From: Endomychus coccineus
Taxonomy: Eukaryota > Arthropoda > Insecta > Coleoptera > Endomychidae
Assembly (NCBI GenBank): GCA_958510875.1
Contig: CAUEHT010000002.1
Coordinates: 1,674,001-1,738,000 of the forward strand
Length of the DNA stretch: 64,000 nucleotides
Direction: 5' to 3'
Both the position numbers and the translations under genes were made by a program. This document shows positions 35,813 to 46,583 of this stretch, one piece after another. Numbering within the stretch: the first letter of the stretch is position 1; each line of letters begins with the position of its first letter. The notes below the pieces were generated by a model. It was not told the origin of the DNA. It made no database searches and saw only the letters and a program-made list of their open reading frames with translations.

Positions 35813-35909
35813 ATACCTATTTAACATGTATTTGATACCTGATTTTGACAGAACCGTAGAAGCACCTAACCGCGTGATCAGACATACACAATATAACATC
35901 ATCATCTAG

Positions 35910-35917
35910 TATATAAA
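35910..35917 (+). promoter_or_regulatory. TATATAAA box before ATPase, Polinton 2
   Basis: Part of 'ctagtatataaacaaatg', 18 bases before the ATG. The same word precedes the ATPase in copies 1 and 3, and a close variant precedes the penton gene. Confidence 0.6.
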
Positions 35918-35934
35918 CAAATGGTTATTAACAT

Positions 35935-36660
35935 ATGTTTCAGTATGATTTCGAATCGCCTTCAGGCATGATGAAGATTGTTAAGCAAAAAGACTCGTTG
36001 AGTATTATGAACTTAGGGTCAAGCAATGAGAATGTTGAACAACCACAACGTCACAGCTCTTTGCTGCCTAATACTCTACGAACAATAATCTGTGGTCCAA
36101 GTAATTGTGGGAAAACAAATGTGTTGTTATCTCTATTGTTAGATGCTAACGGCCTGAAATTTGGAAACGTGTACATTTATTCAAAGTCTTTACACCAGCC
36201 AAAATACCAGTTACTAAAGGAGACATTGAAGAAAATTGAGGGGCTTGGATATTTTCCTTGTACCGAAAGTGATGAGGTCATAGACCCCACAGAAGCGAGG
36301 CCTAATTCAATCATAATATTCGATGACGTGATGTTTGAGGAACAGGAGAAAATTCGTGCTTATTTTTCAAGAGAGAGACACAACTCAATTGATAGTTTCT
36401 ATCTTTGCCAGTCTTTTGCTAAATGTCCAAAACATGGATTGCGCGACAATGCCAATTGCTTGATTATTTTCAAACAGGATGAGCTCAATTTGAAACATAT
36501 ATTCACCGATCATGTAAGTACCGACATGTCACTCGAAAAATTCAAAGAGATATGTAGCGTATGTTGGAAAGATAAATATGGATTCCTTATGATAAACAAA
36601 GACTGTGATATGAACAAAGGACGTTATCGCAAAGGTTTTGATAGTTATATATACATCTAA
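35935..36660 (+). CDS. A32/FtsK-HerA-type genome-packaging ATPase, copy 2
   Basis: Intact, 241 residues, ATG at 35935. Walker A GPSNCGKT (residues 54-61) and Walker B IIIFDD (126-131) are in the places expected for the viral packaging ATPases of the FtsK/HerA group. The family pumps DNA into the capsid. It differs from copy 3 at only a handful of residues. It is first in the gene order, just after the CACGTG array. Downstream comes the broken gene of unknown function at 36703. Confidence 0.9.
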   Translation: MFQYDFESPSGMMKIVKQKDSLSIMNLGSSNENVEQPQRHSSLLPNTLRTIICGPSNCGKTNVLLSLLLDANGLKFGNVYIYSKSLHQPKYQLLKETLKKIEGLGYFPCTESDEVIDPTEARPNSIIIFDDVMFEEQEKIRAYFSRERHNSIDSFYLCQSFAKCPKHGLRDNANCLIIFKQDELNLKHIFTDHVSTDMSLEKFKEICSVCWKDKYGFLMINKDCDMNKGRYRKGFDSYIYI

Positions 36661-36702
36661 CATGTATATATACTTTCATTTGAAATAGACAACCCGCTCA
36701 GC

Positions 36703-37767
36703 ATGGACGTGGGTGTGAGTAACATGCTAAAGGAAAAACAACAATTGAAGAAAAAAAATTGGGGGTTAGCAAACGTTGTGAGGAAAAAATATATGACTGT
36801 GAAATTGGGTAAAGCTGAAAATGATGAGATTCTAGATAATATGTTCAGGAATGTATCTGAACCTCTGGAGTAAATTGCGAAAAATGCTGAAATAATCAAA
36901 CAAAATTCGTTGGTTAAACCTTAAAGTATTGTTTCTACAGCAACACAAATGGAGAACATACCAACCCCAAATATTGTAACTGAAGGTGAAGAATTCGTAT
37001 ATAACCCCCAAGATACCGAGGAGGATGTGTTTACACCCGAACCTACTATCGATCAGATTCGTGAAGAATTCAGAAAACATAAGAAAGATAATGCAGCGGC
37101 TACAGAGGAGTTTCTGCAACAATACCCCACATTAGCACGTTATTACTTGGAAGGATTCCTATTGGATGATGATGTTAAGAGATATGATGATAAAATGGGT
37201 TTGCAATATAATTCAACTTTAGACAAATGGTTCATGGGTAATCAACCTATAGAAATTGATAGTGAGAGTAATATAATTATCAAGGATACTCCGTTCAAGG
37301 GTACCACAGGACTGTATAATTTGATATTTTACAAAGATGTTCTACCTGATACTTACACTGTGGAGGATGGGAAAAATTGCAGTCAAATGATGGAAATGAT
37401 TAGTGCCCATAGACGTAATAACGATCCAGCTGATCGAATAAGATACACAGTGAAATACAAACATGTACTGAAACCTTTGATTAATTCCATGAAAAAACTC
37501 AGAGCCAAAACATACACTGGAAGTGCATATATCAAAAATGATATGCTTGAATATAACGATGAACCTATCGAATATGTTTATTGGGATGACGTTAACGAAA
37601 TTGTGGATAGACTGAGACTTCTTGTTGCATCCTCGCGTGCAGGTAACCATAATCATCACAATGAGATAATCTCTATAATAGAAGAATTGATAGAGGCAGG
37701 GGTAATTGAACGAAAACCAGGTGTAAGACAAATTCATCTCAGTTATAAAGATGGTTTCAATGGATAA
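36703..37767 (+). pseudogene. Conserved Polinton protein of unknown function, copy 2 (two stops)
   Basis: Same length and frame as the intact copy at 45519, but TAA codons at 36871-36873 and 36922-36924 interrupt the N-terminal third. The remaining 272 codons (from 36949) are open. Both stops lie in the weakly structured N-terminal part, so a shortened product cannot be excluded. Confidence 0.8.
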
Positions 37768-38404
37768 GTTTGGCAGAGCCTCCTCTTCCATGTGGATATA
37801 TGATACAAATGTATTTAATAATAATTTCAAACAAGTTCACGGACAAGGATTATTCCTAACGAGCGATGGAAGTTATGATATGGAAAATCGTAGATTGTGC
37901 AACGTAAAATCACCGAATGATGATGAAGATGTTGCAAATAAAGTATATGTTGATAAATTAACACACAAACTGAATCTGAAAACGGAAACCAGTCTTAAAG
38001 ATACCTTCAATGTAAGGGTTGATAATTTGATCAAAGATATCAACAAGGATCTGGATGAACAAAACTTAACGAATGATAAGGTTATTCTCAACATTGATAA
38101 ACATCTGATGGACATTCAGAATAATTATAATGAAATGGGAATCTATATGAAATCAGAGTATAAAACAATCAGTGATAGTGTGAGGGAGAACAGAAATGAA
38201 TTGGAAGAGATCAATAACACATTTAACAGTATGAACATGCGTCTAAATGACATTACTAGTGAAGTGGAGGCGTTAGAACGACGGATGACATCTGTGGAAC
38301 CTTCTAAGAAGAGACCCTCATCATCCACAACAACAAAGCTGGGCTCTGTGAAACGTATATCTCCAAATCCTGTGAATATACATAAAAAATTGATTCTACA
38401 CTAG
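37751..38404 (+). CDS. Fibre-like coiled-coil protein, copy 2
   Basis: Intact 217 residues, overlapping the end of the preceding gene by 17 bases. Start could be ATG 37751 or ATG 37760 (MDKFGRASS). Residues 46-70 have NRRLCNVKSPNDDEDVANK followed by VYVDKL, which resembles the neck motif of phage and viral fibre proteins. Heptad-rich segments follow (about 75-180). Likely a trimeric virion surface protein; this is inference from sequence pattern. Confidence 0.6.
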   Translation: MVSMDKFGRASSSMWIYDTNVFNNNFKQVHGQGLFLTSDGSYDMENRRLCNVKSPNDDEDVANKVYVDKLTHKLNLKTETSLKDTFNVRVDNLIKDINKDLDEQNLTNDKVILNIDKHLMDIQNNYNEMGIYMKSEYKTISDSVRENRNELEEINNTFNSMNMRLNDITSEVEALERRMTSVEPSKKRPSSSTTTKLGSVKRISPNPVNIHKKLILH

Positions 38405-38711
38405 ATTTCCACATTGATAAGATGAGTGGAAACAAGTTGTTCATGAGCTTCATGAGCACAGAAGAAAGAACTTTTACCAGCGTCGAACATACATAAAAGG
38501 ACTCCAATATAGGTGGAAGGGGTAGGAATATACAATACGACTAGGACGATGAATCAAGAGTCAAGATTGAGATATTTGAAACATAAATTGTTAAGATTAT
38601 ACTTAAGTCTTTTGTATTGAGAAAATTAATAAAAAAATTATTTTGAGATCTTTGGTCTTCCTCCCACCCCTCGTTAAATAACGGTGCAATCTTGAATTCT
38701 CATCAATCTGT
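38405..38711 (+). pseudogene. Integrase stub and spacer, Polinton 2
   Basis: From ATG 38422 a few integrase N-terminal codons survive, frameshifted early. The catalytic core and chromodomain are deleted with the same junction as in copy 1 (10871). The spacer then reaches the PLA2-like start. Confidence 0.75.
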
Positions 38712-38941
38712 ATGGAAGCGTGCGTGGAAGAAGTTGTTCTCAATACGCTTATAAACAAGCTCCCGATTGAACTTCAAATCAATACCAGGGGCAAAATTAG
38801 AAGAACGGTTGAGGAGATTCAGGGTATCAATTCATTCGATAAAGCTTGCCGTCTACACGATATTTTATGCAATATAACACTTATAATTGTAGCCAGTTAT
38901 ATTTGGAATTCCTCTCTAACTCTTCAGTTGTGCTCGACTAA
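38712..38941 (+). pseudogene. PLA2-like/protease deletion scar, Polinton 2
   Basis: Begins MEACVEEVVLNTLINKL like the intact PLA2-like gene. It loses part of the calcium-loop region, keeps DKACRLHDI, then passes directly into the last codons of the protease in the wrong frame. About 0.9 kb is missing relative to Polinton 3. Copies 1 and 4 have the same junction. Confidence 0.8.
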
Positions 38942-38987
38942 CATTTATTAGTATATAGATAGATTGTTGGTAAAGTTTTCATCAATC

Positions 38988-39626
38988 ATGTCTCAGACGT
39001 TCACTATCACGGGTAAGAGCTCCCGCTTATCTGTAGATTTCCACCCACCTATAGAACTAGATCCTCATTCATATTATTCTATCGCACTTGTTGGCTTGCA
39101 TACGTACAATAGCATTCCGAACATTGAAGAAGGTTTTAATAAATTTTATTATGAAGATGTGAAGGGTGAGGAAAAAGTAGTTACTATACCTACGGGGTCC
39201 TACGAGTTGACAGACATCGAAGATTTCATACAAAGTGCAGTTTGTGGGATAGGAGTGAAGCAAGAAGAGCGTGACCGGAAATTATCAATAAAATCTAACA
39301 ACAACACTCTACACACAGAGCTGAAGAGTGATTTTAAAGTGAATTTTATTCCTAAAGATAGTATAAGCGAACTGTTGGGATTCAGCAAAAAGAAATTGAC
39401 ATCTCGTGAACTACACGTATCTGATCGACCTATAAACATAATCAAAGTTCAAACTATACGCGTAGAGTGTAACTTAACCGCGGGAGCATATTATAACAAT
39501 AAGATAGCTCATACGATATATGAGTTCTCACCTCTTGTACCACCTGGGTTTCCCATTGATATAGAGCCGAAGAATCTTATTCATCTACCGGTCATCAGCC
39601 AATACTCACCACCACTCATTATATGA
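38988..39626 (+). pseudogene. Penton/minor capsid candidate, copy 2 (C-terminal deletion)
   Basis: Starts MSQTFTITGKS and follows the 247-residue copy 3 protein until LPVIS. About 140 bp are then deleted and the frame ends after a few foreign residues. The missing tail is the last beta-rich segment, so folding is doubtful. The upstream TATA box is mutated (tatatagata). Confidence 0.8.
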
Positions 39627-39670
39627 AAGGAATTCAACTGAGAAGGTTGCAGTAGCCATCACTTGAGAAC

Positions 39671-39889
39671 ATGGGTTTGGATTTTAGCAATAAAAGACAT
39701 CTCCATAGTGGTCATCAGTCATTATCTACAACGAGCTCGAGGGAGAAGGTTGCTTCTGCATCACTGTCGTTGAAGAAGAAGGAGAAGGTTGCTTCTGCAT
39801 CACTATCATTGGAAAATATAAATTTTTTGAAGTCCCTTGGTTACAATGTCGGAAAAACTTCAAATATTCAACGAGCCAAACTTCACTGA
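39671..39889 (+). CDS. Short conserved ORF overlapping MCP start, copy 2
   Basis: 72 residues, MGLDFSN...; ends with ENINFLKSLGYNVGK and overlaps the capsid start. Compared with copy 3 it has an internal duplication of about 13 residues (KVASASLSL twice), shared with Polinton 4. Such short FLKSLG proteins next to capsid genes recur in Polintons (from memory). Function unknown. Confidence 0.55.
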   Translation: MGLDFSNKRHLHSGHQSLSTTSSREKVASASLSLKKKEKVASASLSLENINFLKSLGYNVGKTSNIQRAKLH

Positions 39890-41048
39890 AGACATCATCC
39901 GGGAAGAAACTCATACCTACTATCCACACACAACATCTTTTGGCAACAGCGATGAAATTGAGATATTAATCAATCAACAAGATGTGTTGGTAGATTTGGC
40001 ATCGTCTGCTTTATTCATTGAGGCAGAATTCCAGCCAGAAGCAAGTGGTGATGGTGAATGTAAACTAACGAATAATTTCGGAGCGTTTCTCTTCGAATAT
40101 ATTAGTTATGAATTGAATGGAAAAGAGATAGACAAAGTACATGATCCTGGTATTGTCAGCACCATCAGAGCTTATCTAACATATGCCAAACATGAATCTA
40201 TACCTCTATCTATTTCTGGATGGTCATTTAAGGATGCATTGAGTTCAGTCTACAATAATAAAATCAATTTATGGATACCGTTGAATTTTCTACTAGGCCT
40301 ATTCATTGACTATAACAAAGTCTTGAGTGGAAAACATAAGCTGCGCTTGATAAGGTCTCGAACCGATAACGATTGTTATACCAATAGCACAGGTACGAAG
40401 AGGGCTAAAATAAATGTGAAGACGATAGCATTAAAAGTGCGACATGTGTTTCCAAGTGATCAGGTTAAATTTCAAATGTTGGAGAATTTGAGTGCTGAGA
40501 AGCCTATTTTGATTCCATTTCGCAGTTGGGATCTGCATGAAAATCCGTTGATGAAGGAGAGCACTCGTGACATTTGGGCTGTTAAAACATCAATGAATTT
40601 GGAACGACCCAGATATGTGATTTTAGCTTTCCAAACTGATCGAAAAAATAATCCTGTTAAGCACAGTGCATATTTCGATAATATAAACTTGCTAAATGTA
40701 AAATTATACTTGAATTCAGAGTGTTATCCATATGAAGCAATGAAATTGAATTTCACCGACCAGCAATACGTGGAAGCATACCAGATGTACTATGATTTCC
40801 AGAAATCATTTTCAAATAGAATAATAAGCGAACCCATGTTAGATTATATAGCATTCAAGAATAGAGCAATTTTTGTGATTGACTGTTCAAAACAAAACGA
40901 TGCTATAAAGTCATCAACAGTTGACGTCAAACTAGATATGGAAAGTTTCCTGAATTTCCCCAAAAACACCAGGGCTTATTGCATCATCATTAACGATCGT
41001 ATAATGGAGTATTCTCCAATTACAGGATCAGTTCGGAGTTTAGTGTGA
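39846..41048 (+). CDS. Major capsid protein candidate (double-jelly-roll type), copy 2
   Basis: Intact, 400 residues from ATG 39846 (MSEKLQIFNEP). Family-typical features are an N-terminal SFGNSDEIEILINQQD, a central INLWIPLNFLLGLF, and a C-terminal YVILAFQTDRKNN ... FDNINLLNVKLYLNSECYPY segment. I recognise these from Polinton/adintovirus capsid proteins. It would form the hexon-like shell. Differs from copies 3 and 4 by few residues. AATAAA lies at about 41094. The penton partner beside it is broken. Confidence 0.8.
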   Translation: MSEKLQIFNEPNFTEDIIREETHTYYPHTTSFGNSDEIEILINQQDVLVDLASSALFIEAEFQPEASGDGECKLTNNFGAFLFEYISYELNGKEIDKVHDPGIVSTIRAYLTYAKHESIPLSISGWSFKDALSSVYNNKINLWIPLNFLLGLFIDYNKVLSGKHKLRLIRSRTDNDCYTNSTGTKRAKINVKTIALKVRHVFPSDQVKFQMLENLSAEKPILIPFRSWDLHENPLMKESTRDIWAVKTSMNLERPRYVILAFQTDRKNNPVKHSAYFDNINLLNVKLYLNSECYPYEAMKLNFTDQQYVEAYQMYYDFQKSFSNRIISEPMLDYIAFKNRAIFVIDCSKQNDAIKSSTVDVKLDMESFLNFPKNTRAYCIIINDRIMEYSPITGSVRSLV

Positions 41049-41357
41049 AGAACCATGAATCTGTTATTATTTTAATTCTAAATGTATTTTTCTAAATAAA
41101 TGTTATTATTATTATTTTTGGTATTTTATTTCTCTCACTTTCCCGCAAGACATCACAATAATGAACGAGCCGTTTGGTAAAGTACAGTCCCTTGGATCAA
41201 CCCATCAGGATTGTAATCTAAATTTTAAATATCGCTTCAGGTCTAGAAACAAAAATTTATGCAACTATCTAATTAATAAATATAAAAGTGATTCAGATTA
41301 TTATGTTATCTTTTCAATTATCATAATATGTAGTACCTAGTGGTTATAAGACAGTTT
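41049..41357. other. Unique inner segment after MCP, Polinton 2
   Basis: Carries AATAAA and an ATT-rich run, then sequence shared only with Polinton 4 (60665-61025, inverted). No gene. Confidence 0.5.
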
Positions 41358-42980
41358 GCGGTAAATATTCTCTCTTATCTCGAGTGTTGAAGCTGATAAA
41401 GTTGTCACATTCAGAATAACGAATATTCATTGATATCAAATCGTTGAAGCTTCTTTCTTCATGTGGGTTATCAATCTCAAACTTGAAGAATCTCAAATAA
41501 ATCCACAGGTAATAATAGTCAAACATATTCATTTAGCCCCGACCAACACACAGGCCCTCGTAGGCTCGCAAATGATAACAATGTTGCATACAAAATAGCT
41601 TTAGGTTAGTTACATGGGAAATATCGATATTCTCAAATAAAAGGTAATAAAAGTGGGGTAATTTCTACAGCAGATATTTAACCTCAAAGATTCATCTGTT
41701 CAATGTCTGAGTCCTCATCGAACCATCATAGTTCGTGAACGATGGTGACAGGCTGTTGAATCACGTGTTAAACAAGTGTCTGAATGTTGATAATGATCGC
41801 TTATGAAGATACTATAGCTCTACTCAATGTTCAGACTTTTATGAAGCATGTGTTTGAATGTCATATAGATTAGCGCTTATGAAGATATTCATATGATTAT
41901 GTAAACCCATGAACAAAAATGTGTTTATCATTATAATCTTTTACGCGAACGTATGGAGTTTGTAAAAGTTGTGCTCGTGAAGGAAAATGTACAGATTGCT
42001 AATGGAGATATTTATATAATTATTATTGGTATTTTATTCCTCATCAGCCCATCATAGTTCGTAAACGATGATGACAGGCTGTTGAATCACGTGCTAAACA
42101 AGTGTCTGAATGTTGATAATGATCGCTTATGAAAATTCTATAGCTCTACTCAATATTCAGACTTTTATGAAGCATGTGTTTGAATGTCATATAGATTAGC
42201 GCTTATGAAGATATTCATATGATTATTATCATTATCCACATCTATTCCTCATCATAGTTCTACCTCTTGGGATGGTTGGGGAAATGAGTTCGATCTCTAT
42301 AAAACTCCCTCGCATATATGTTTCCCATTGAAATTGATTGAATTTTATAAAAAGCTAACTATCCTATGAAGAAATGTGTGTCGATGAAAAATGTTTTATT
42401 AGTATATTTTTTGCATACTGAAAAATTATATTAGCACATCTATATGTTTAAGATGATTAAAAATGTATTTTGTTATATAGCAATCGAGCTGTACAGACAG
42501 TTCGTGATGCGTAACACCGCTTCGTCTAGATTCTGTATAGGTATTGGGCTACACCCAGCAGCAGCTAGATTTCGGATCATATTATGCGATTTACAATCAA
42601 TATGATTCGAATATATACATACTACATGTGTGATTTAAAATAAAGTATTCTCATCGCGTTTGAAGGTGATCGGCGTATCTTTCTTATCTCTCGAACCAGC
42701 TGTAGCTCTACCGCAAAATATGATAGTGAATATTGTTCAACCTGCGACATAAACTTATTTGATTTATATCGGATAATTTATGAAACATACATGAATGAAT
42801 ATTATAGCGAATTATGTTTACTTCGGAACTAATTTTGGAAAAACATTTTATATATTCATATTACTTTCGGATAACTTATGAAACTACTTTAACATTGAAG
42901 GATCGCGCGCATCATCACGATAATTCCAAGTTGAATAAGATGATTTAATAGTTATTTCTGCAAACGCTTCATAATATCGC
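41358..42980. repeat. Right TIR of Polinton 2, inner part
   Basis: Inverse of about 32632-34280. Ends with TATCGC (42975-42980), the left target duplication of Polinton 3. No gene. Confidence 0.9.
42975..42980. repeat. Target-site duplication TATCGC, left of Polinton 3
   Basis: Identical to 55230-55235. The undisturbed site is seen in the left TIR of Polinton 2 at 32631-32636 (reverse complement) and again in the Polinton 4 TIR. Confidence 0.95.
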
Positions 42981-43179
42981 AGTAGATGAACTGGGCTAGT
43001 TCTCGACCAGGATATCCGGTCTCCACTTCCGGTCTAGCTGTCGATGTGCATCCGGTGCATGAGCTCGTTCTTATCAGTTTGAAAGGATGTAGGTGATAAG
43101 GATTTTATTTGTAAAGAGTATACAGGGTGTGTTCAAAAAGTGTGTCACATGTACAGAGTCACGTGACTAACACATGGCA

Positions 43180-43740
43180 GCATGGCGGCCCTAAGGTCCA
43201 ACTGTCATGGCGACCATAAGGACCAGCTGTCATGGCGTTCATAAGAACCAACTGTCATGGCGGCCATAAGGACCAGCTGTCATGGCGACCATAAGGACCA
43301 GCTGTCATGGTGGCCATAAGGACCAGCTGTCATGGCGACCATAAGGACCAGCTGTCATGGCGACCATAAGGTCCAGCTGTCATGGCGACCATAAGGACCA
43401 GCTGTCATGGCGATCATAAGAACCAGCTGTCATGGCGACCATAAGGTCCAGCTGTCATGGTGGTCATAAGAACCAGCTGTCATGGCGGATCTAAGGTACA
43501 GACTGCTTCCTGGAGGGGGCTCCGCCACCTCTAGGAAGCAATCTGTACCTTCGTTCCAAAAGGTACAGGCTGCTTCATGAAGATGTCATCACCACTGTCA
43601 TGGCGACCATAAGGTCCAGCTGTCATGGTGACCATAAGAACAAGCTGTCATGGCGTCCATAAGGTCCACCTGTCATGGCGACCATAAGAACCAGCTGTCA
43701 TGGTAGACCTAAGGTACAGATTGCTTCATAGAGATGTCAC
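43180..43740. repeat. 25-bp minisatellite 'catggcgaccataaggaccagctgt'-type
   Basis: More than a dozen imperfect units of catggcgaccataaggacc + agctgt. An inverted array of the same units lies at about 54620-55030. Each unit carries CAGCTG, an E-box-like palindrome. Confidence 0.9.
43490..43555. repeat. Long hairpin in TIR (aaggtacagactgcttcctgg arm)
   Basis: Arms of about 26 bases, 'aaggtacagactgcttcc' and its near-inverse 'ggaagcaatctgtacctt', around a short GC-rich loop. A second copy is near 43765-43830 and an inverted one near 54495-54560. Strong cruciform potential. Confidence 0.85.
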
Positions 43741-44393
43741 CACCAAGTGACAGCTGTCATGACAGACCTAAGGTACAGACTGCTTCCTGGAGGGGGCTCC
43801 GCCACCTCTAGGAAGCAATCTGTACCTTTGGTCCAAAGGTACAGGCTGCTTCATGGAGATGTCACCACCACATGACAGCTGTCATCGAAGGTACAGAATG
43901 CTTCGTGGAGATGTCGCCACCACGTGACAGCTGTCATGGCGACCCTTGGGTACAGGCTGCTTCATGGAGATGTCGCCACCATATGACAGCTGTCATGGTG
44001 AACCAAAGGTACAGGTTGCTTCGTGTAGGTGTCACCAACACGTGACAGCTGTCATGGTGAGCTAAAGGTACAGGCTGCTTCGTGTAGGTGTCACGTGACA
44101 GATGTCATGGCGGACCGAAGGTACAGGCTGCTCCGTGTAGGTGTCACCACCACGTGACAAAGACTGCTTTGTCATTGTTTCAATCCGGCGACCATAGTTT
44201 ACGAACGATGATGACGTCACTGCTTCGAACCGATGACAGTAACTGATTCAATCCGGCGACCATAGTTCACGAACGATGATGACGTCATCATCGTTCACGA
44301 ACTATGATGGGCTAATGAGGAATAAAATGTGAATAATCATAATGATTGTATTACATTCATACACATGTTTTTTCGCATGATTCAACACATGCT

Positions 44394-44631
44394 TTAACAT
44401 TCAGACAAGTGTTTCAACATTCAGACACGTGTTTCAACATTCAGACACGTGTTTCAACATTCAGACACGTGTTTCAGACACGTGTTTCAACATTCAGACA
44501 CGTGTTTCAGCATTCAGACACGTGTTTCAACATTCAGACACGTGTTTCAGCATTCAGACACGTGTTTCAGACACGTGTTTCAACATTCAGATACGTGTTT
44601 CAACATTCAGACACGTGTTCCAGCATTCATA
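44394..44631. repeat. CACGTG minisatellite upstream of ATPase, Polinton 3
   Basis: About 240 bp of the 20-/13-bp units described at 34562. The following 'ttccagcattcatacctat' and the sequence to the ATPase are nearly identical to Polinton 2. Only the array length differs greatly. Confidence 0.95.
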
Positions 44632-44725
44632 CCTATTTAACATGTATTTGATACCTGATTTTGACAGAACCGTAGAAGCACCTAACCGCACGATCAGACA
44701 TACACAATATAACATCATCATCTAG

Positions 44726-44733
44726 TATATAAA
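44726..44733 (+). promoter_or_regulatory. TATATAAA box before ATPase, Polinton 3
   Basis: 'ctagtatataaacaaatg' 18 bases before the ATG at 44751. A TATA box so close implies a very short leader or a start site near the ATG. Confidence 0.6.
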
Positions 44734-44750
44734 CAAATGCTTATTAACAT

Positions 44751-45476
44751 ATGATCCAGTATGATTTCGATTCGCCTTCAGTCATGATGAAGATTGTTAA
44801 GCAAAAAGACTCGTTGAGTATTATGAACTTAGGGTCAAGCAATGAGAATGTTGAACAACAACAACGTCACAGCTCTTTGCTGCCTAATACTCTACGAACA
44901 ATAATCTGTGGTCCAAGTAATTGTGGGAAAACAAATGTGATGTTATCTCTATTGTTAGATGCAAACGGTCTGAAATTTGAAAACGTGTACATATATTCAA
45001 AGTCTTTACACCAACCAAAATACCAGTTACTAAAGGAGACATTGAAGAAAATTGAGGGGCTTGGATATTTTCCTTGTACCGAAAGTGATGAGGTCATAGA
45101 CCCCACAGGAGCGAGGCCTAATTCAATCATAATATTCGATGACGTGATGTTTGAGAAACAGGAGAAAATTCGTGCTTATTTTTCAAGAGGGAGACACAAC
45201 TCAATTGATAGTTTCTATCTTTGCCAGTCTTTTGCTAAATGTCCAAAACATGGATTGCGCGACAATGCCAATTGCTTGATTATTTTCAAACAGGATAAGC
45301 TCAATTTGAAACATATATTCACCGATCATATAAGTACCGACATGTCACTCGAAAAATTCAAAGAGATATGTAGCGTATGTTGGAAAGATAAATATGGATT
45401 CCTTATGATAAACAAAGACTGTGATATGAACAAAGGACGTTATCGCAAAGGTTTTGATAGTTATATATACATCTAA
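44751..45476 (+). CDS. A32/FtsK-HerA-type genome-packaging ATPase, copy 3
   Basis: 241 residues, ATG at 44751. Walker A GPSNCGKT at 54-61, Walker B SIIIFDD at 125-131, followed by FSRGRHNSIDSFYLCQSF, the usual post-Walker B stretch of this family. It would power DNA entry into preformed capsids at one vertex. First gene of the element, directly after the CACGTG array and a TATA box. Almost identical to copy 2, and the sequence is undamaged. Confidence 0.92.
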   Translation: MIQYDFDSPSVMMKIVKQKDSLSIMNLGSSNENVEQQQRHSSLLPNTLRTIICGPSNCGKTNVMLSLLLDANGLKFENVYIYSKSLHQPKYQLLKETLKKIEGLGYFPCTESDEVIDPTGARPNSIIIFDDVMFEKQEKIRAYFSRGRHNSIDSFYLCQSFAKCPKHGLRDNANCLIIFKQDKLNLKHIFTDHISTDMSLEKFKEICSVCWKDKYGFLMINKDCDMNKGRYRKGFDSYIYI

Positions 45477-45518
45477 CATGTATATATACTTTCATTTGAA
45501 ATAGACAACCCGCTCAGC

Positions 45519-46583
45519 ATGGACGTGGGTGTGAGTAACACGCTTAAAGAAAAACAACAATTGAAGAAAAAAATTTGGGAGTTAGCAAACGTTGTGAGGA
45601 AAAAATATATGGCTGTGAAATTAGGTAAAGCTGAAAATGATGAGATTCTAGATAATATGTTCAGGAATGTATCTAAACCTCTGGAGGAAATTGCGAAAAA
45701 TGCTGAAATAATCAACCAAAATTCGTTGGTTAAACCTAAAAGTATTGTTTCTACAGCAACACAAATGGAGAACATACCAATCCCAAATATTGTAACTGGA
45801 GAAGAAGAGTTCGTATATAACCCCCAAAATACTGAGGAGGATGTGTTTACCCTCGAACCTACTATCGATCAGATTCGTGAAGAATTCAGAAAACATAAGA
45901 AAGATAATGCAGAGGCTACAGAGGAGTTTCTGCAACAATACCCCACATTAGCACGTTATTACTTGGAAGGATTCCTATTGGATGATGATGTCAAGAAATA
46001 CGATGATAGAATGGGATTGCAATATAATTCAACTTTAGACAAATGGTTCATGGGTAATCAACCTATAGAAATTGATAGTGAGAGTAATATAATTATCAAG
46101 GGTTCTCCGTTCAAGGGTACCACAGGACTTTATAATTTGATATTTTACAGAGATGTTCTACCTGATACTTACACTGTGGAAGATGGGAAAAATTACAGTC
46201 AAATGATGGAAATGACTAGTGCCCATAGGCGTAATAACGATCCAGCTGATCGAATGAGAAACATTGTAAAATACAAAAATGTACTGAAACCTTTGATTAA
46301 TTCCATGAAAAGACCCAGAGCCAAAACATGCACTGGAAGTGCATATATCAAAAATGATATGCTTGAATATAACGAGAAACCTATCGAATATGTTTATTGG
46401 GATGACGTTAACGAAATTGTGGATAGACTGAAACTTCTTGTTGCATCCTCGCATGCAGGTAACCATAATCATCACAATGAGATAATCTCTATAATAGAAG
46501 AATTGATAGAGGCAGGGGTAATTGAACAAAAACCAGGTGTAAGACAAATTCATCTCAGTTATAAAGATGGTTTCAATGGATAA
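45519..46583 (+). CDS. Conserved Polinton protein of unknown function (DUF8207-like)
   Basis: 354 residues, ATG 45519, intact only in this copy. N-terminal 1-70 is charged and helical. The middle (about 150-215) has YDDRMGLQYN, WFMGNQPIEID and TTGLYNLIF. The C-terminal part has GSAYIKNDMLEYNEKPIEY, YVYWDDVNEIVDRLKLL and NHHNEIISIIEELIEAGVI. From memory this is the widespread arthropod DUF8207 family, found beside Polinton capsid genes; that assignment is unchecked. Position between ATPase and fibre genes suggests a virion or assembly role. A TATATATAC word lies 40 bases upstream. Confidence 0.75.
   Translation: MDVGVSNTLKEKQQLKKKIWELANVVRKKYMAVKLGKAENDEILDNMFRNVSKPLEEIAKNAEIINQNSLVKPKSIVSTATQMENIPIPNIVTGEEEFVYNPQNTEEDVFTLEPTIDQIREEFRKHKKDNAEATEEFLQQYPTLARYYLEGFLLDDDVKKYDDRMGLQYNSTLDKWFMGNQPIEIDSESNIIIKGSPFKGTTGLYNLIFYRDVLPDTYTVEDGKNYSQMMEMTSAHRRNNDPADRMRNIVKYKNVLKPLINSMKRPRAKTCTGSAYIKNDMLEYNEKPIEYVYWDDVNEIVDRLKLLVASSHAGNHNHHNEIISIIEELIEAGVIEQKPGVRQIHLSYKDGFNG

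Larger units (their letters stand above)
42981..44345. repeat. Left TIR of Polinton 3
   Basis: Outer part: terminus and 'ccggtctagctg'. Then 25-bp minisatellite (43180-43740), two long hairpins (near 43490 and 43770), and units of about 60-65 bp with 'cacgtgacagctgtcatgg' and 'ggtacaggctgcttcgtg' to 44160. Then the 68-bp satellite (44189-44297) ending in the TGACGTCA palindrome. The inverse copy lies at 53905-55229. Confidence 0.9.

Noticed and set aside
34498..35909. Very long frames (up to 445 codons) encoding a cyclic DTCF/HVFQ peptide
   Set aside because: They arise from a stop-free 20-/13-bp minisatellite read in all three frames; the same happens at 14818-15159, 18192-18431 and 44346-44725. 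No gene-like features.
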